From Megaleporinus macrocephalus (taxonomy: Eukaryota > Chordata > Actinopteri > Characiformes > Anostomidae), in assembly GCA_021613375.1 (NCBI GenBank), contig CM038719.1:38733120-38797119 (forward strand): a DNA stretch of 64,000 nucleotides, given 5' to 3'. The position numbers and the translations under genes are program-made. A model generated the notes under the pieces. That model saw nothing but the letters and a program-made list of their open reading frames with translations, had not been told where the DNA came from and did no database searches. Shown here piece after piece: positions 46,556-58,386 of this stretch (positions are counted from its first letter, which is position 1; each line of letters opens with the position of its first letter).

Positions 46556-47204
46556 ATCTCCGGCTTGTATGACCAAGAAAAAAGGAGTGAATTTGCATTC
46601 ATGGAAAGTTTCCTAGAAGCCCCGTCACCCCAGCTCCCAACAGCGTAAAGGAGCTAAACTCTCATTAGCACAATTTGTAAAGCGTCTGTCTGATGTCTGC
46701 AACGTTTGTCTGTGTTATGGCTAACTTTTCTATGCGGCGTGACCTTGAGAGAAGTTTTTTTAAGCGAGAGAGCGATGCAGAGCTGCTCTGGCCTTGTGCG
46801 AAAGTGCTATTTCCGCACAAACGTGAAGCGGGAGTGAGCTTAAGAGGTGATAAAAGATCCGTGCCAATGCAATATGCACAAAGCATTTATCAGCTGAGGT
46901 GTACGGTAGTCCTCGCACCCGCCGTTGAGGAAATACTGAAGGTTTCCTCCGAATACCACGAGCCATATTTATCTTCTAGAGCACTGTAATCCTCCGCAAT
47001 AAAGAAGCAGTGGTCCGGTGACCTTTAGTGTGGTCTTTGTTTCCTGACCTTCAGTCTCCTATTATTTCACTCAGATTACACCTAAACCCAGAGTACGCTT
47101 TTACAGCACCCTCAGACGTCTCGGCACAGACTGTACCAGCGGCGCTGACTTCCTGGCAAACATCCCCTGTCCAGGTTATTACCCGTGTCTTTCCACTCCC
47201 TCCG
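46556..47204. other. Intergenic DNA, possible conserved island
   Basis: The interval 46556-46990 is complex and non-repetitive (AATGCAATATGCACAAAGC near 46866). Frames on both strands overlap without a recognisable domain. Confidence 0.4.
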
Positions 47205-49073
47205 CTTACTGGTCACTTATTAGGAGCCCCTGTCCTGTGCTTCCACTCACTGGACACTTTATTGGAAACACATGGTGTGCACTTTCATTCCTTGGCCACT
47301 TTTTTAGAAACACCCACCTTGTGCTTTCACTTACTGGCCACTTTATTAGAAACACCCGTTGTGCCCTTTCATTCCCTGGCCACTTTATTAGAAACACTTG
47401 TCATGCACATTCATTCATTGGCCACTTTATTAGAAACACCCACCTTGTGCTTCCACTCACTGGACACTTTATTAGAAACACCTCTTGAGCGTTTTCATTC
47501 CCTGGCCACTTTATTAGAAACACCTATGATGTGCTTCCAATCACTCGCCACTTTAATAGAAACACCTCTCATGTATTTTCATTCCCTGGCCACTTTTTTA
47601 GAAACACCTCTTGTGCGTTTTCATTCCCTGGCCACTTTATTAGAAACACCTCTTGTGCGTTTTCATTCCCTGGCCACTTTATTACAAACACCCACCTTGT
47701 ATGTCCACTCACTGGCCACTTTAGTAGAAACACCCACCTTGTGCTTCTACTCACAGGACACTTTATAAGCAACACGTGTTGTGCACTTTCATTCCCTGGC
47801 CACTTTATTAGAAACACCCACCTTGTATGTCCACTCACTGGCCACTTTAGTAGAAACATCCACCTTCTGCTTCCACTCACTTGACACTTTATAAGCAACA
47901 CGTGTTGTGCACTTTTATTCACTGGCCACTTTATTAGAAACACCCACCCTGTGCTTCCACTCACAGGACACTTTATAAGCAACACATGTTGTGCACTTTC
48001 ATTCCCTGGCCACTTTATTAGAAACACCCACCTTGTATGTCCACTCACTGGCCACTTTAGTAGAAACACCCACCTTGTGCTTCCACTCACAGGACACTTT
48101 ATAAGCAACACGTGTTGTGCACTTTCATTCCCTGGCCACTTTATTAGAAACACCTGTCGTGCGTGTATACTCACTGGTCACTTTATTAGAAACACCTACC
48201 ATGCATTACTACTAATTGGTCACCTAGAAACAACCACCTTGTTTATCCCCTCACTGGCCACTTTATAAAAAACACCTATCATGTGCTTCCAATCGCTGGC
48301 CATTTTATTAGAAACATGCACCTTGTATGACCTCTCACTGGGCACTTTAAGTAAAAAAAAACATCTTGTGCTTTCACTCACTGGCCACTTTATTGGAAAC
48401 ACCTACATTGCATTTCCACTAATTGGCCACTTAGAAACAACCACCTTGTTTATGCACTCACTGGCCACTTTATAGAAAAACTTAGCTTAAACTTCCATGT
48501 ACTGGCCATTTTATTGGAAACACCTACATTGCATTTCCACTCAATGGCCACTTTATTAGAAACACATACTTTGTGTTTTCACAAACTGCCCACTTTATTA
48601 GAAACAACCACCTTGTTTATCCACTCACTGGCCACTTTATTAGAAACACCTATCATGTGCTTCCATGTACTGGCCACTTTATTAGAAACACGCACCTTTA
48701 TTTTTTAATTCACTGGCCACTTTGTTAAAAACATCTTATGTTTTCACTAACTGGCCATTTTATTAGAAACACCCACCTTGTATGTCCACTTACTGGCCTC
48801 TTTAGTAAAAACACATGTTGAGTGCGTTTATTCACTGGCCACTTTATTAGAAACACCAACCATGCATTACCACTAATTAGCCACCTAGAAACAGCCACCT
48901 TGTTTGTGCACTCACTGGCCACATTCCCTGGCCACTTTATTAGAAACACCTATCTCATGCTTGCACTCACTAGTCACTTTATTAGAAACACCTACCTTGA
49001 ATTTTCACTTACTGGCCACTTTATTAGAAACACATGCCTCATTCTTCTACTAACTGGCCACTTTATTAGAAAC
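47205..49073. repeat. 42-bp minisatellite, about 44 copies
   Basis: The core is CTGGCCACTTTATTAGAAAC, followed by ACC and a variable CCTTGTGCTTCCACTCA part. The core closely resembles the ends of a widespread fish DNA transposon that carries CACTTTATTAGGAACACC, so the array is probably made of transposon ends. Because 42 is a multiple of three, long repeat frames exist on both strands (SLATLLETP, LTGHFIRNT on plus; KWPVSGSTRWVFLI on minus). They are not genes. Confidence 0.92.
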
Positions 49074-50569
49074 TAATAATAAGAAATTCTCAGAATTACT
49101 GAACTACTATTTATGGAAATGGATGGAAGAGTCATGAGAGGCTTGTTCAGACTTCAAGCTGTAAATAAATAAATAAAAACAAAAAAGTGGAAAGTCTGAA
49201 AGTGTCCGTGAGTTATGACCTGGGAGGCGCAATCGCCGAGAAGAAACTTTCCCGTCCCGTCACAGGCCGCTGGCGACAATGTCAGCAGAGCGCTTCTGCC
49301 CCCTCTCTACTCTCTGCAGGGGGGTGAATTACCCATCCTTATGCGGTCATACATCTTTCCCTCTCCAGCTGACCAGCTTTCCCCTGCAGGATTGACACCT
49401 ACCATTTATTCTCATTTTGAGCTCCCTTCAAGAGTTACGGCGCTTTTTAGCAGGCTGTGGCCGCCAAACACATCGATAGAGTGAGTCGTCTCAGACGCCA
49501 TAACTGTGAAGCTCCTGGAGCGTTAGACCATCGGGAGGGCAGCCAGCGTCCCAAAACCCATCAGTCGTCCCCAGTAAAGCAAAGGAAAAGGAGGTGATCT
49601 GTCTTGATCCATGGAGGGTTTAATTTCTCCTGATGTTTTGTGAGGTTCAAGCTGGTACAGCGTTCACTCCTTCTTCTTCTGGAGCTGTTTGCATGCTAAC
49701 TGTAATGCTACCTTCACCTACCTGTGTACAGGTAAACTGTAACGCTACCTCCATATGTGTATATGTGCAAAGATGCATCCCATATATTGGAATGGTAAGA
49801 AACATCTGAGCTTCTCCTCCACGTTTACCACCCCCCCCACACATGTGTTGGTGCCAATCGTTGTTGTTGAGAACATCTCACCTTGCTCTGCTGAGGATAC
49901 AGATCTCGTCCTCCAATAGGAAATGAGCGGTCGCTTGCCTTGCTAGTCTGATCTCCAGATTAGAATGCCGCCTGCGGAGGCAGCTGCCTTCCAACTAGAC
50001 CCCACCAGATATCAGAACAAGGAGAAGACTTGTGGTCCAATTTTGAGCTCACCGATGCTGGCCAGCACCTCGAAGAACTGCAGAAGTTTAGAGAAGTCAA
50101 AATGTTCCAGAGCTATGAAGCCCAGAATAAGCTGTACAGACAGGCTTTTGAGTCCTACAGGTTAATAGCGACCCTCTATTAGTGGCTAGAGGAGAGCTCA
50201 CGTTCCTGTTAAACATCTACCATCTTTTTCCAACACAGTTTAGGAACCAACTGTGAAATCTCCTGACCTTGTTTGACCCTGATCAGCTCCAGGAAGGCCT
50301 TGAGCAGCCGTTTTTATATACCCATTTATACCTCAATCATTTATACCCATCCACGACCGAAGAACATTCCTAAGCGTGTCTCAGCAGAACCTTGTTGAAT
50401 GTTCTACTGACCTTAACGGCTTCTGAAGTCTCCAAATGCTCATATCAATGGAAACACACCTAAGGTGGCGTTAAATATGCAGCAGCCACATTAAAAACAG
50501 CCTCTCGGCTTCTGCATGCATGAGCGGCTGCGCTTCTTTTCCTTTCCCTGAGTTCGGAGGGGATGTTTC

Positions 50570-50616
<47 letters not shown>

Positions 50617-51430
50617 CCCTCTTTTGCTCTTTCGGTAGCCGTTTTGTTTAATTCATTCTGACACTGCCTTCACAATGGGACACCATGAAAACAAACAGCA
50701 CAGTCGCTCCAATATCCTTGAATTAGTGAGTGGGAGTACCCCCCCCCCACCCACCCACCCCAACACCCCCCAACCTCCCTTACAGAGTCTATTCATTTTT
50801 TATGGCATTAATATTAAATATTGGTCTTCGCTGAATTAATTAATCCCCCAAGAAAATAATATGCAATATCCTTACACATAGAAGACAGCGTGTAGGTCCC
50901 GCACCTTTACAAAGAGAACAAAATTCTTTGTTCTCGGGAAAAAAAACAAAAAAAAAACAAACAAGGGCTGGCGAGCTCGCTTCCGTTCAAGGCCTGGGTT
51001 AAGCTGCTCTTCCTAAGGCCTTATTTTAGCACAGTGAAGAGAATTGTGGGTAAAGGGTGCTCTGGCATGCTTGGAATATACTGAGGGGAAAGAATGAAAT
51101 GGCCTCCGTTCTTCACGGGTATGGAAATAAGTTTTTTAAGAGATGTTTCTTTTTAGACATAAGAACATCCACTTGCTTAAGAAGCTGGAATTTCCAAAGG
51201 AGAAGTAAAGACAGCTAGAAGGGGAACGGGTGAACAGACGTCTAGTTGGCTTGACAAAGTCATTGCTATGGAAACCCAGGTGGTTGCAAAAGTGTTAAAG
51301 GGGTTTTAGCGAGTCAACATAATCACATAAATAATTCCAAAGGTGAAGGAAATGCTTTGCAACAAGAGATGCCATTTCCAACAATCCTGACCTTCAGGGG
51401 ACCAGACATACAGGTCCTGGAATTGTGCAT
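49074..51430. other. Intergenic DNA with two possible conserved islands
   Basis: Complex stretches lie at 49195-49490 and 50500-51100, the latter with TATGGCATTAATATTAAAT and GAATTAATTAATCCCCC. A (CT)n run is at 50572-50613 and a C-rich run at 50738-50770. No coding region is supported. Confidence 0.4.
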
Positions 51431-51830
51431 CCTACTTAGGCGCACCTCAGGCAGCCTTGCCCATGGCAGAGGCCTATGGTGCCCCGAAGATTAGGGAGCC
51501 GGTCTTGTGACCGGAAGGTTGCCGGTTCGATCACCGGGGCCAGAAGGCCCACGCGTGAGGTACCCTTGAGCAAGGATGTTTTTTGCATCGTACTTAGGCG
51601 CACCTTAGGTGGCCTTGCCGATATTCTTGCCCATGGCTGAAGACTATAGTGGCCAGAAGGTTAGGGATCTGGTCTTGTGACTGGAAGGTTGCCGGTTCAA
51701 TCCCTGGGGTTGGCAGGCCATGAGTGAGGTGCCCTTTAGCAATGATGTTGTTTGCATCCTACTTAGACGCACCTTAGGCGCCTAACCCCCAACTGCTCCC
51801 CGGGCGCCGTGGATAGGTCACTGCTGAGAG
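51431..51830 (+). mobile_element. SINE family 1 with duplicated head
   Basis: Two tRNA-like heads, each with GGTCTTGTGAC.GGAAGG and a B box (GGTTCGATC at 51524, GGTTCAATCC at 51694), are 170 bp apart. They are joined by a CTTAGGCGCACCT segment that appears three times. The second head continues into CTGCTCCCCGGGCGCCGTGG, the SINE body. This is a tandem duplication of the Pol III promoter part of the SINE. Confidence 0.75.
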
Positions 51831-51839
51831 GATAGGTCA

Positions 51840-52095
51840 CTGCCTCAGTCATACACTGCCTCTATCTGTGCAGCTTCTAAAGCTTTGCTATCCAGATTTC
51901 AAACAGAGACCCTTTTCTTTGGTGTTTAGTTTATTAAACTGTAAATACTGTTGGACCAGAGGAGGATGGGTCTCCCCTTGTGAGTCTTGGTTCCTCCCAA
52001 GGTTTCTACCTCCAGTCTGAGGGAAGTGTTCTTGCCACTGTTGCCTCTGGCTTGCTCACTGGGGGATATATGTTTAAAAAACCTCATATTATTTA
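51840..52095 (-). repeat. Interspersed repeat family A, minus copy
   Basis: It is the reverse complement of the family A blocks: GACCAGAGGAGGATGGGTCT, CCTCAGTCATACACTGCC and GCTTGCTCACTGGGG. Confidence 0.75.
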
Positions 52096-53352
52096 AAAGT
52101 TTCACCCTGAACCATATATCCATACCCGAGCCAAGAACCACTAAGAAAGTTAAATGAATGAATATTTGTCCCGACTCAGGAGATAGCATCTGCTCCCAAA
52201 TATGGATGCAGCTTCCGCGAATCAGGCTTTCGGCAAAATCCCTCTGATTGCCGAGCCAACCCCCTTTCCCCGGCTCCTTTCTCTGCTGCAATCTTGGGGG
52301 CGGGAGGAACGTTCCGGCTCAGGGATGGCATCTAAATTGCAAACAAGAGGCGCAATCAGAGAGCGAGCCAGGCGCTGTGACAGGCCTCAGCTGATAGCTA
52401 CTGTTACAGTACAGTGCTTCGGCTTTGATAGAGCCGCACGGAGGCCCAAGCAAAGCCCCCCCCGGGTAAGTCTACGTGCTCACTGCGGTGTGAGAGGAAC
52501 AAGCCCTCCGCCGGGGTTAGATGGAAACAGGCCGATCGCGGCCCGAGCTTGACTAATTTGGCCGCACAAGACCCCCCGTCGCGGCTGAGGCTGCGGATAT
52601 GATACGAGGGTGGAGACGGTGCATGCACAGCGCAAACGAGGAGATGAGGCTCAGCGTGAAGCCACCGTGACCAAATCACCTTATAATTGTATTCTGGGTT
52701 TCACGTTTTACATAAACAGCAGCCATCAAAAGTTCAGACGCAGCCGAGTGAACACTTCTCAGAATCCTTCCCATCAGGATATAAGATTCAGCAACACGCT
52801 GATCAAATGTAATGATGTAGTTACGTAACACATTATAACTTCTTAACACGCCCGGGCCCAGAATCAATAATAAATATATTCAAGAATATATCTGAAGATC
52901 TACAGTTCCACCGAATACAACAAAGGTACCATAGAAAAGCTTAGAATCTCTACTTTATGTTGTTTTGCTGTTTTTACTTAGATAGTATGACAAAATATTA
53001 GGTACAATACAAACATTTTTATTTTTTGTAAAGCCATGTTTTGGCCAATCTGGATATATTATGCATTAAATGAACAGGGAGACCCTCAGGATTATGATGG
53101 TGTAAGCTGTTATAGTCTGAAATGTAGGAGTATTGAAATAAAAAATAAAGAATAGCTATTCCAAAAAGTAGCTGTAAGCTCCGCGACTCAGCCTATCGAG
53201 AGGTCGTTGTCACCGGAAATGTAGGTACCTCCGGACACATACACACACACACCCCTCTCACCATGGCAACACAACCACTCGCACCTGTTTATTAATTTTA
53301 GTACATTTGAGTGCTTTCTAGTACACTTTTGAAGGTATTTCAGGAACATTAC
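52096..53352. other. Intergenic DNA with complex island
   Basis: The interval 52195-52640 is complex and CpG-containing. A GGGTAAGT splice-donor-like site occurs at about 52464 but no exon frame supports it. Nothing is recognised from 52640 to 53350. Confidence 0.4.
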
Positions 53353-53397
<45 letters not shown>

Positions 53398-53410
53398 GTA
53401 GTAGTAGTAA
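53353..53410. repeat. AAT microsatellite
   Basis: (ATA)n followed by (GTA)n, just before a LINE fragment. Confidence 0.95.
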
Positions 53411-54045
53411 ATTTGAGAAGCTGGTCTCCTGGTGTAGCAACAATAACCTGTTACACAACATACAAAAGACAGTAGTGGACTTCAGACGCAAACAACCCCC
53501 CCCCCCACCCCCACACCCCTCAACATCAATGACTATGCAGTTTCCACTGTGGAGTCACTCAAGTTCCTGGGCACCACTATATCCAGGGACCTTAAGTGGG
53601 AGAGAAACATGGTCTCCACAGCCAAGAAAGCACAGCAGATGATGTTCTTCCTGAGACAGCTGAAGATGTTCAACCCGCCACTGACTCTGATGATCCAGTT
53701 CTACACAGTCCATCCTCACATCTTGCATAGCCACCTGGTTTGGTTCCTCCACCTCTCAAGAACGAGCCTAACTCCAGCGCATAATCAGGAGAGTGGAGCG
53801 GATCATTGGATGCAATCTGCCCGCACTTCAAGAGAGATCTACACCAGCAGGGTGAGGAAACGTGCTGGCAAAATTACAGCTGAACCTCGCTCTCATCCTG
53901 GACATCACATCTTCAAGACCCTTCCCTCTGGCAGAAGACTCAGGACTATCAAGACCAGCTCAACCAGACATACTACCAGCTTTTTCCCTAGAGCTGTTAC
54001 TCTCATTAAAGACAGTGGCCCTGCACTTCAAACTCATACCTGAAC
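53411..54045 (+). pseudogene. L2/Rex1-like reverse transcriptase C-terminal part
   Basis: The translation gives KLVSWCSNNNLLHN and KTVVDFRR, then ESLKFLGTTISRDLKW, KKAQQMMFFLRQLKMFN, an IIGCNLPALQEIYTSR block and HPGHHIFKTLPSGRRLRTIK, ending SFFPRAVTLIKD. This is the region after the catalytic site in L2/CR1/Rex1-type reverse transcriptases. A C-run with lost frame lies at 53496-53520, and further frameshifts are near 53706 and 53760. The YADD active site is not included, so it is a 5'-truncated, inactive copy. The LINE end at 2785-2955 has the same LPSGRR motif but a different tail. Confidence 0.82.
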
Positions 54046-54689
54046 TGAAGCTCTCTGTATTACAGGAATTCCTTTATAACGTAATGCTTATTAGCACAGC
54101 TGTACAGATTCTGTAAGTAATAGCTCTTATAATATAATATATATATCTACCCAGACTCACTTATGAATAGAATATCCGTACATGTATAAGCCCAGTTTTT
54201 CATATATTTCATCATATATATATAAAAAAATATATATATAAACGCAAATGTGGCATCTACTGTTCTAATGGAATCTGGCTTGGTTCAATGAATTCCTTTC
54301 TTTACAACCTCTATGAAAGTCCTTCTTATCTAAAGGCTTCTGCTTAAATGCTTGCAAGTTATTTCCAAAGCCCTGTTTAAGCCAGATTAGTTTGATATGG
54401 AGGAGAATAATACTGTAATTTGCTCTCTAAGGATCCACAATGATACTACATAACTCATTTAATTTATATAGCGCCTTTTTACAACCCAGGCTTGTTTAAC
54501 AAAAGAGAAAAAGCTAACAGTAAATAAATAAATTCACACCACACACACACACACACACAAACACGCCCACACACACAGCTGGCGAAATTGCTTAGAACAT
54601 ACTTTAGAGGTACTCGACCACTGAAGAAAGAGTTTTTAGCCCTGAGAGAAGACCTTTTCCTTCAAACACTATGTGTGTAGAGCCACACA
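54046..54689. other. LINE tail and AT-rich DNA with CA microsatellite
   Basis: The LINE 3' region fades into AT-rich sequence. TTTAATTTATATAGCGCC at 54462 resembles the start of repeat family A. A (CA)n run is at 54537-54579. Confidence 0.45.
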
Positions 54690-55826
54690 GGAGACTGGCC
54701 GGTCAGCCACATAACTGCAGTGCACCATTGTTGGACAAGTGGCCCAAGCAGCTTCATGGATGCAGTGCAGGACCACTCAGGCAGCACCACCAGTCCAGGC
54801 AGTCCAACAACTGCAGTTCACAATCAACCAAGTGGCCAGCCAAGGTAGCAATGTAGCTGCCATGTATTGTCAAACAAGGAACCACTTCAGGCAGCCTCTT
54901 GTTGCGTTACAGCATCACTCCAACAGGTAGTCCAGGCAGCATCACTCAAACAGGTGGTCCAAGCAGTCTTGTAGCTATGACGCAACATCACTCAAACAGG
55001 TAGTCCAGGCAGCCTTGTAGTTGCCATGCAGTATCACTCCAACAGGTGGTCCAAGCAGCCTTGCAGCTTTGATGCAACATCAATCAAGCAGGTGATCCAA
55101 ACAGCCTTGTAGCTGCAATGCAGCATCATTCAAACAGGTGGTGCATGCAGCTTTGTGCAACATCACTCCAACAGTTGGTCCCACAAGCCTTGTAGCTATG
55201 ATGCAGCATCACTCCAACAGGTGGTCCAAGTTGCCTTGTAGCTGTGATGCAGCCTTACTCAAATAAGTGGCCTAAGCAGTCTTTTCTCCAACAGGCGGTC
55301 CAAGCTTGTAACTAAGGTGCAGCATCACTCAAACAGGTGGTCCAAGTGGCAAAGTAGCTGCGATGCAGTATCTCTCCAACAGGTGGTCCAACAGCCTTGT
55401 AGCTATGATACAGCATCATTCAAACAACTAGTCCAGGCAGCCATGCAAACAGGTGGTATCACGCAAACAGGTGGTCCAAGCAGTCTTGTAGCTGTAATGC
55501 AACATCACTCAAACAGGTGGTCCTGGCAGCCTTGTAGCTGCTATGCAGTATCAAGCAAATAGGTGGTCCATGCTGCCTTGTAGCTGTAATGCAACATCAC
55601 TCACACAGGTAGCTGCAGTGCAACATCACTCCAACAGTTGGTCTCATAATCCTTGTAGCTATGATGTAGATTCACTCAAACAGGTGGTCCAAGCTGCCTT
55701 GTAGCTGTGTTCCAGCCTTACTCAAATAGGCGGCCTAAGCAGTCTTGTCTCCAACAGGTGTTCCAAGCTTGTAGCTGCGGTGCAGCATCATTTCAACAGG
55801 TCATCCAAGCAGCCTTGTAGTTGTGG
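54690..55826. repeat. Second 46-bp minisatellite, about 24 copies
   Basis: The unit contains CATCACTCAAACAGGTGGTCC and AAGCAGCCTTGTAGCTGTGATG in rotation. It is degenerate, with truncated units near 55150, 55290 and 55600. It has the same length as the 20-25 kb satellite but no obvious sequence similarity to it. Confidence 0.88.
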
Positions 55827-55859
55827 TGTGTCCCTAAAAGAGTCGGCCCCAGCGCCCTT

Positions 55860-56395
55860 ATAGGATTCAAGTACATAAATAAAAACTGAAGGTGATATCA
55901 ATGTATTTTTACATAAGCATTGTAACAGAATATTGTTGTTTATGAATCCTGTATGCATAATACTTTAGATGAGTATTTATAAGGCATTATATACACTATA
56001 ATAACAGCCATTTTAATGGCTGTTAAAAGCATGCATTATTGCTTATACATAGTTATAGTAACATGCAAAACATTTATAAGTGTATATAACTTCATCAGGT
56101 TAGGTCTCATAATGCATTATGATATCTTCCCATAAGAACCAAAGACCAAGGATGTCTTCAGGCTTCAGGCTGGGCATCAACAGCCCAGGCAGCCACATAG
56201 CTGCAATGCACCATAGTTTAGAAATGCATTTATGAGTAATTATCTCTTTTAATGCCAATCAAAAGTATGCATTATTGTTTATAAGTAGTGCTAGTGACAT
56301 GCATAACACTCATAAGTCTATATAACTACTATTATGAGACAAGGTCTAATAATTAATAATTAGGTATAATGCAACATCTTCCCATCTACAAGTCC
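55860..56395. repeat. TGCATTAT-type interspersed repeat, two copies
   Basis: Two related stretches (55880-56140 and 56215-56395) share AAAAG.ATGCATTATTG.TTATA and TAAGT.TATATAACT blocks. They are separated by a TCAGGCTGGGCATCAACAGC segment with a leftover unit like the 46-bp array. This is typical of a fish non-autonomous element rich in TAATGCATTA. Confidence 0.55.
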
Positions 56396-56429
56396 CAAGT
56401 ATAAACTCAATGGGCTTAACCTAACACCA

Positions 56430-57018
56430 CACAAGCTTTGCTGCTTCGGGGCCTGGACTGCTTGCCATCATTGAGCGGAAAATGAAGTAAGGACTTCTCA
56501 GTAGAAGTCGGTTGATGCAGCAGGACAATGACCCTAAACACTGAAGTAAATCTACTACAGAATGGCTTCAAAAAAAAGAAACTCTGCCTTTTGGAGTGTC
56601 CCAGTCAGAGTCCAGACCTGAAGCCAATAGAGATGCTGTGGAATGACCTCAAGAGAGCTGTTTACACCAGACATCCTAAGATATGGCTGAGCTGGAGCAG
56701 TTCTGTAAGAAAGAATGGTCCAAAATTCCTCCTGAATGTTGTGCAGGTCTGATCAGCAACTACCGAAGACGCTTGTTGGAGGTTTTTGCTGCCAAAGGAG
56801 GTTCGACCAGTTATAAATCCAAAGGCTGACCAGCACTATGAATGTTTAATGGATGTGTTCAATTCAGACATGAAATATTATAACTGTTTGTGTGGTATTG
56901 CACTGAGTTTGTCTATATTTGGGACTTAGATGTCGATCAGATCAAATTTTATGACCAATTAATGCAGAAAACCAGGCCATTTCAAAGGGTTCACATACTT
57001 TTTATTGCCACTGTAGTC
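56430..57018 (+). mobile_element. Tc1-like element, 3' part with right end
   Basis: The C-terminal half of a Tc1-like transposase is followed by about 190 bp and a terminus reading TTCACATACTTTTTATTGCC then ACTGTAG. The left half is missing. This family differs from the remnants at 3.0, 27.1 and 42.5 kb. Confidence 0.75.
56437..56828 (+). pseudogene. Tc1-like transposase C-terminal half (broken)
   Basis: It starts FAASGPGLLAIIERKMK and a stop. After a deletion it resumes QQDNDPKH (second catalytic Asp), a stop, and STTEWLQKK. In a shifted frame it gives ECPSQSPDLKPIEMLWNDLK, which holds the catalytic Glu, then RAVYTRHP. The end is in another frame again (an AAKGGSTSY-like tail near 56795). 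The first Asp and the DNA-binding N-terminus are absent. It is inactive. Confidence 0.8.
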
Positions 57019-58378
57019 TTGCTTTCTACTATGTAATGCATGTATATATATACACACACTGTATAAGGTATTATGCATACTATATAATGCCTTAATGCTA
57101 TAATGCTAGATACATGCAGTTAATATACCACTGTAAATACAGGATTGAGAGGAAGCTCTGTCGATATCATTTTAGATTAAAAGATAAAAACTGCTCCTAC
57201 AACAAGTGTTTTTTTTCTCAGCAGCATATGTGTATCTTCTTCCAGCCTGTTGGAAAAGCATCCCAGGTGGCTCCTCACGAAGCTGTCTGAGAGAACAGAG
57301 AGCGTGCCGGGCTGCATCAAAGCAAAGAGGGTCTACTTTGAAGAATAGAAAATAGAAGATTTGATTAGTTTAATCCTTTTTTTCCTCCTTTGGTCACTGA
57401 ATGTTTATGTTCCTGCTCAGCTTTAAACCTGGTCCTGCTATTACAGTAGGGACTATACAGTAAAGACAAATGAATAATGTTTCCTATTGCATGGTGTTGT
57501 ACTGGACGGTGTTAGTGTTACACCTGCACGGTCAGTCAAATGAGCCAACCAAATGAAGCCCAGCAAGTTAGCGAATGCTTGAGAAACAGCTTGTGCAAGA
57601 TGTTGCCAGCGTTGCAAGAGAATCTCATTTCTCAGCTATCGGTGCTCATGAGGTAGTGAAGAAAGACACAAAGACAAGTTTCTGTCCAACTTCTTGTGTG
57701 TTTATGATGAATAAACCAGCGCAGTGTAAACACAAACCAGCTTTCTTTCTCCGAAAAAGGCGGCCATATTGCAGACGCCAAACTTTTCTTATTACTGGTG
57801 ACAACAGTTTAACTACAGATATAAACATGAGTGGAATGGATTGAGTTGGCTGGAGATATATGGCAGTTCAATTGTGTATTGATTTTCAAACACGGCAGTG
57901 ACGGTTATTAGCGTACGATTGAGCAAACGCAGTAAGCAGGGCTGAATTTGCGAGCATGCGTTCACGTTCACAGTTCAGAATAATGCGTAATGGAGACGGA
58001 TCTGCGGCGAAATCTATTCAGATGCTGTCGTGCGGAGTAAATTACGCAGAGTGATGCCTTAAAAAAAAATACAAACAATGGTTAGACTCGCAATCGGGCT
58101 CACCAGCCACTGTAGCAATTTGCCATGTTGGGGGCATTATTGGCCTCCAACAAAGGCCTCTGACAATTTGACAAACCCCAGTCGTAAATCATGTGGGGCA
58201 TCAGTACACGGCCAAACCCACCCCCAGGGTTGAATGAACACCTGCAATGCTGGATGAACCCTTACAGCAGGGGCTTTTAGTGCCTCATCGCCCCTCGCAG
58301 AAGTTTAGTGATGCTGAGCAAATGTTGGAGACCAACTTTTCATTCATTCTATTGGGCTTGAAATACAGACACTGTGTT
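57019..58378. other. Intergenic DNA, no gene supported
   Basis: The frame at 57575-57844 (89 codons) has no recognisable domain. A TGCATTAT-type fragment is near 57040-57120. Nothing else is identified. Confidence 0.4.
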
Positions 58379-58386
58379 TTATAGAC

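Noticed and set aside
47028..48268. Long frames on both strands (246, 201, 117 and 105 codons)
   Set aside because: They are read-through of the 42-bp minisatellite, open in several frames at once.
52455..52475. Splice donor GGGTAAGT marking an exon
   Set aside because: There is no convincing open frame, acceptor or partner exon. A single donor-like word is expected by chance.
54690..55826. Same satellite as the 20-25 kb arrays, because both units are 46 bp
   Set aside because: The sequences do not align beyond chance words; only the unit length agrees.
57575..57844. 89-codon frame as a small gene
   Set aside because: There is no domain, no context and an opposing frame over the same bases.
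58268..58300. CAGGGGC at 58268 as left end of the hAT element
   Set aside because: Its flanking 8-mer does not match the right flank. The end at 58387 has a perfect TTATAGAC duplication and is preferred.
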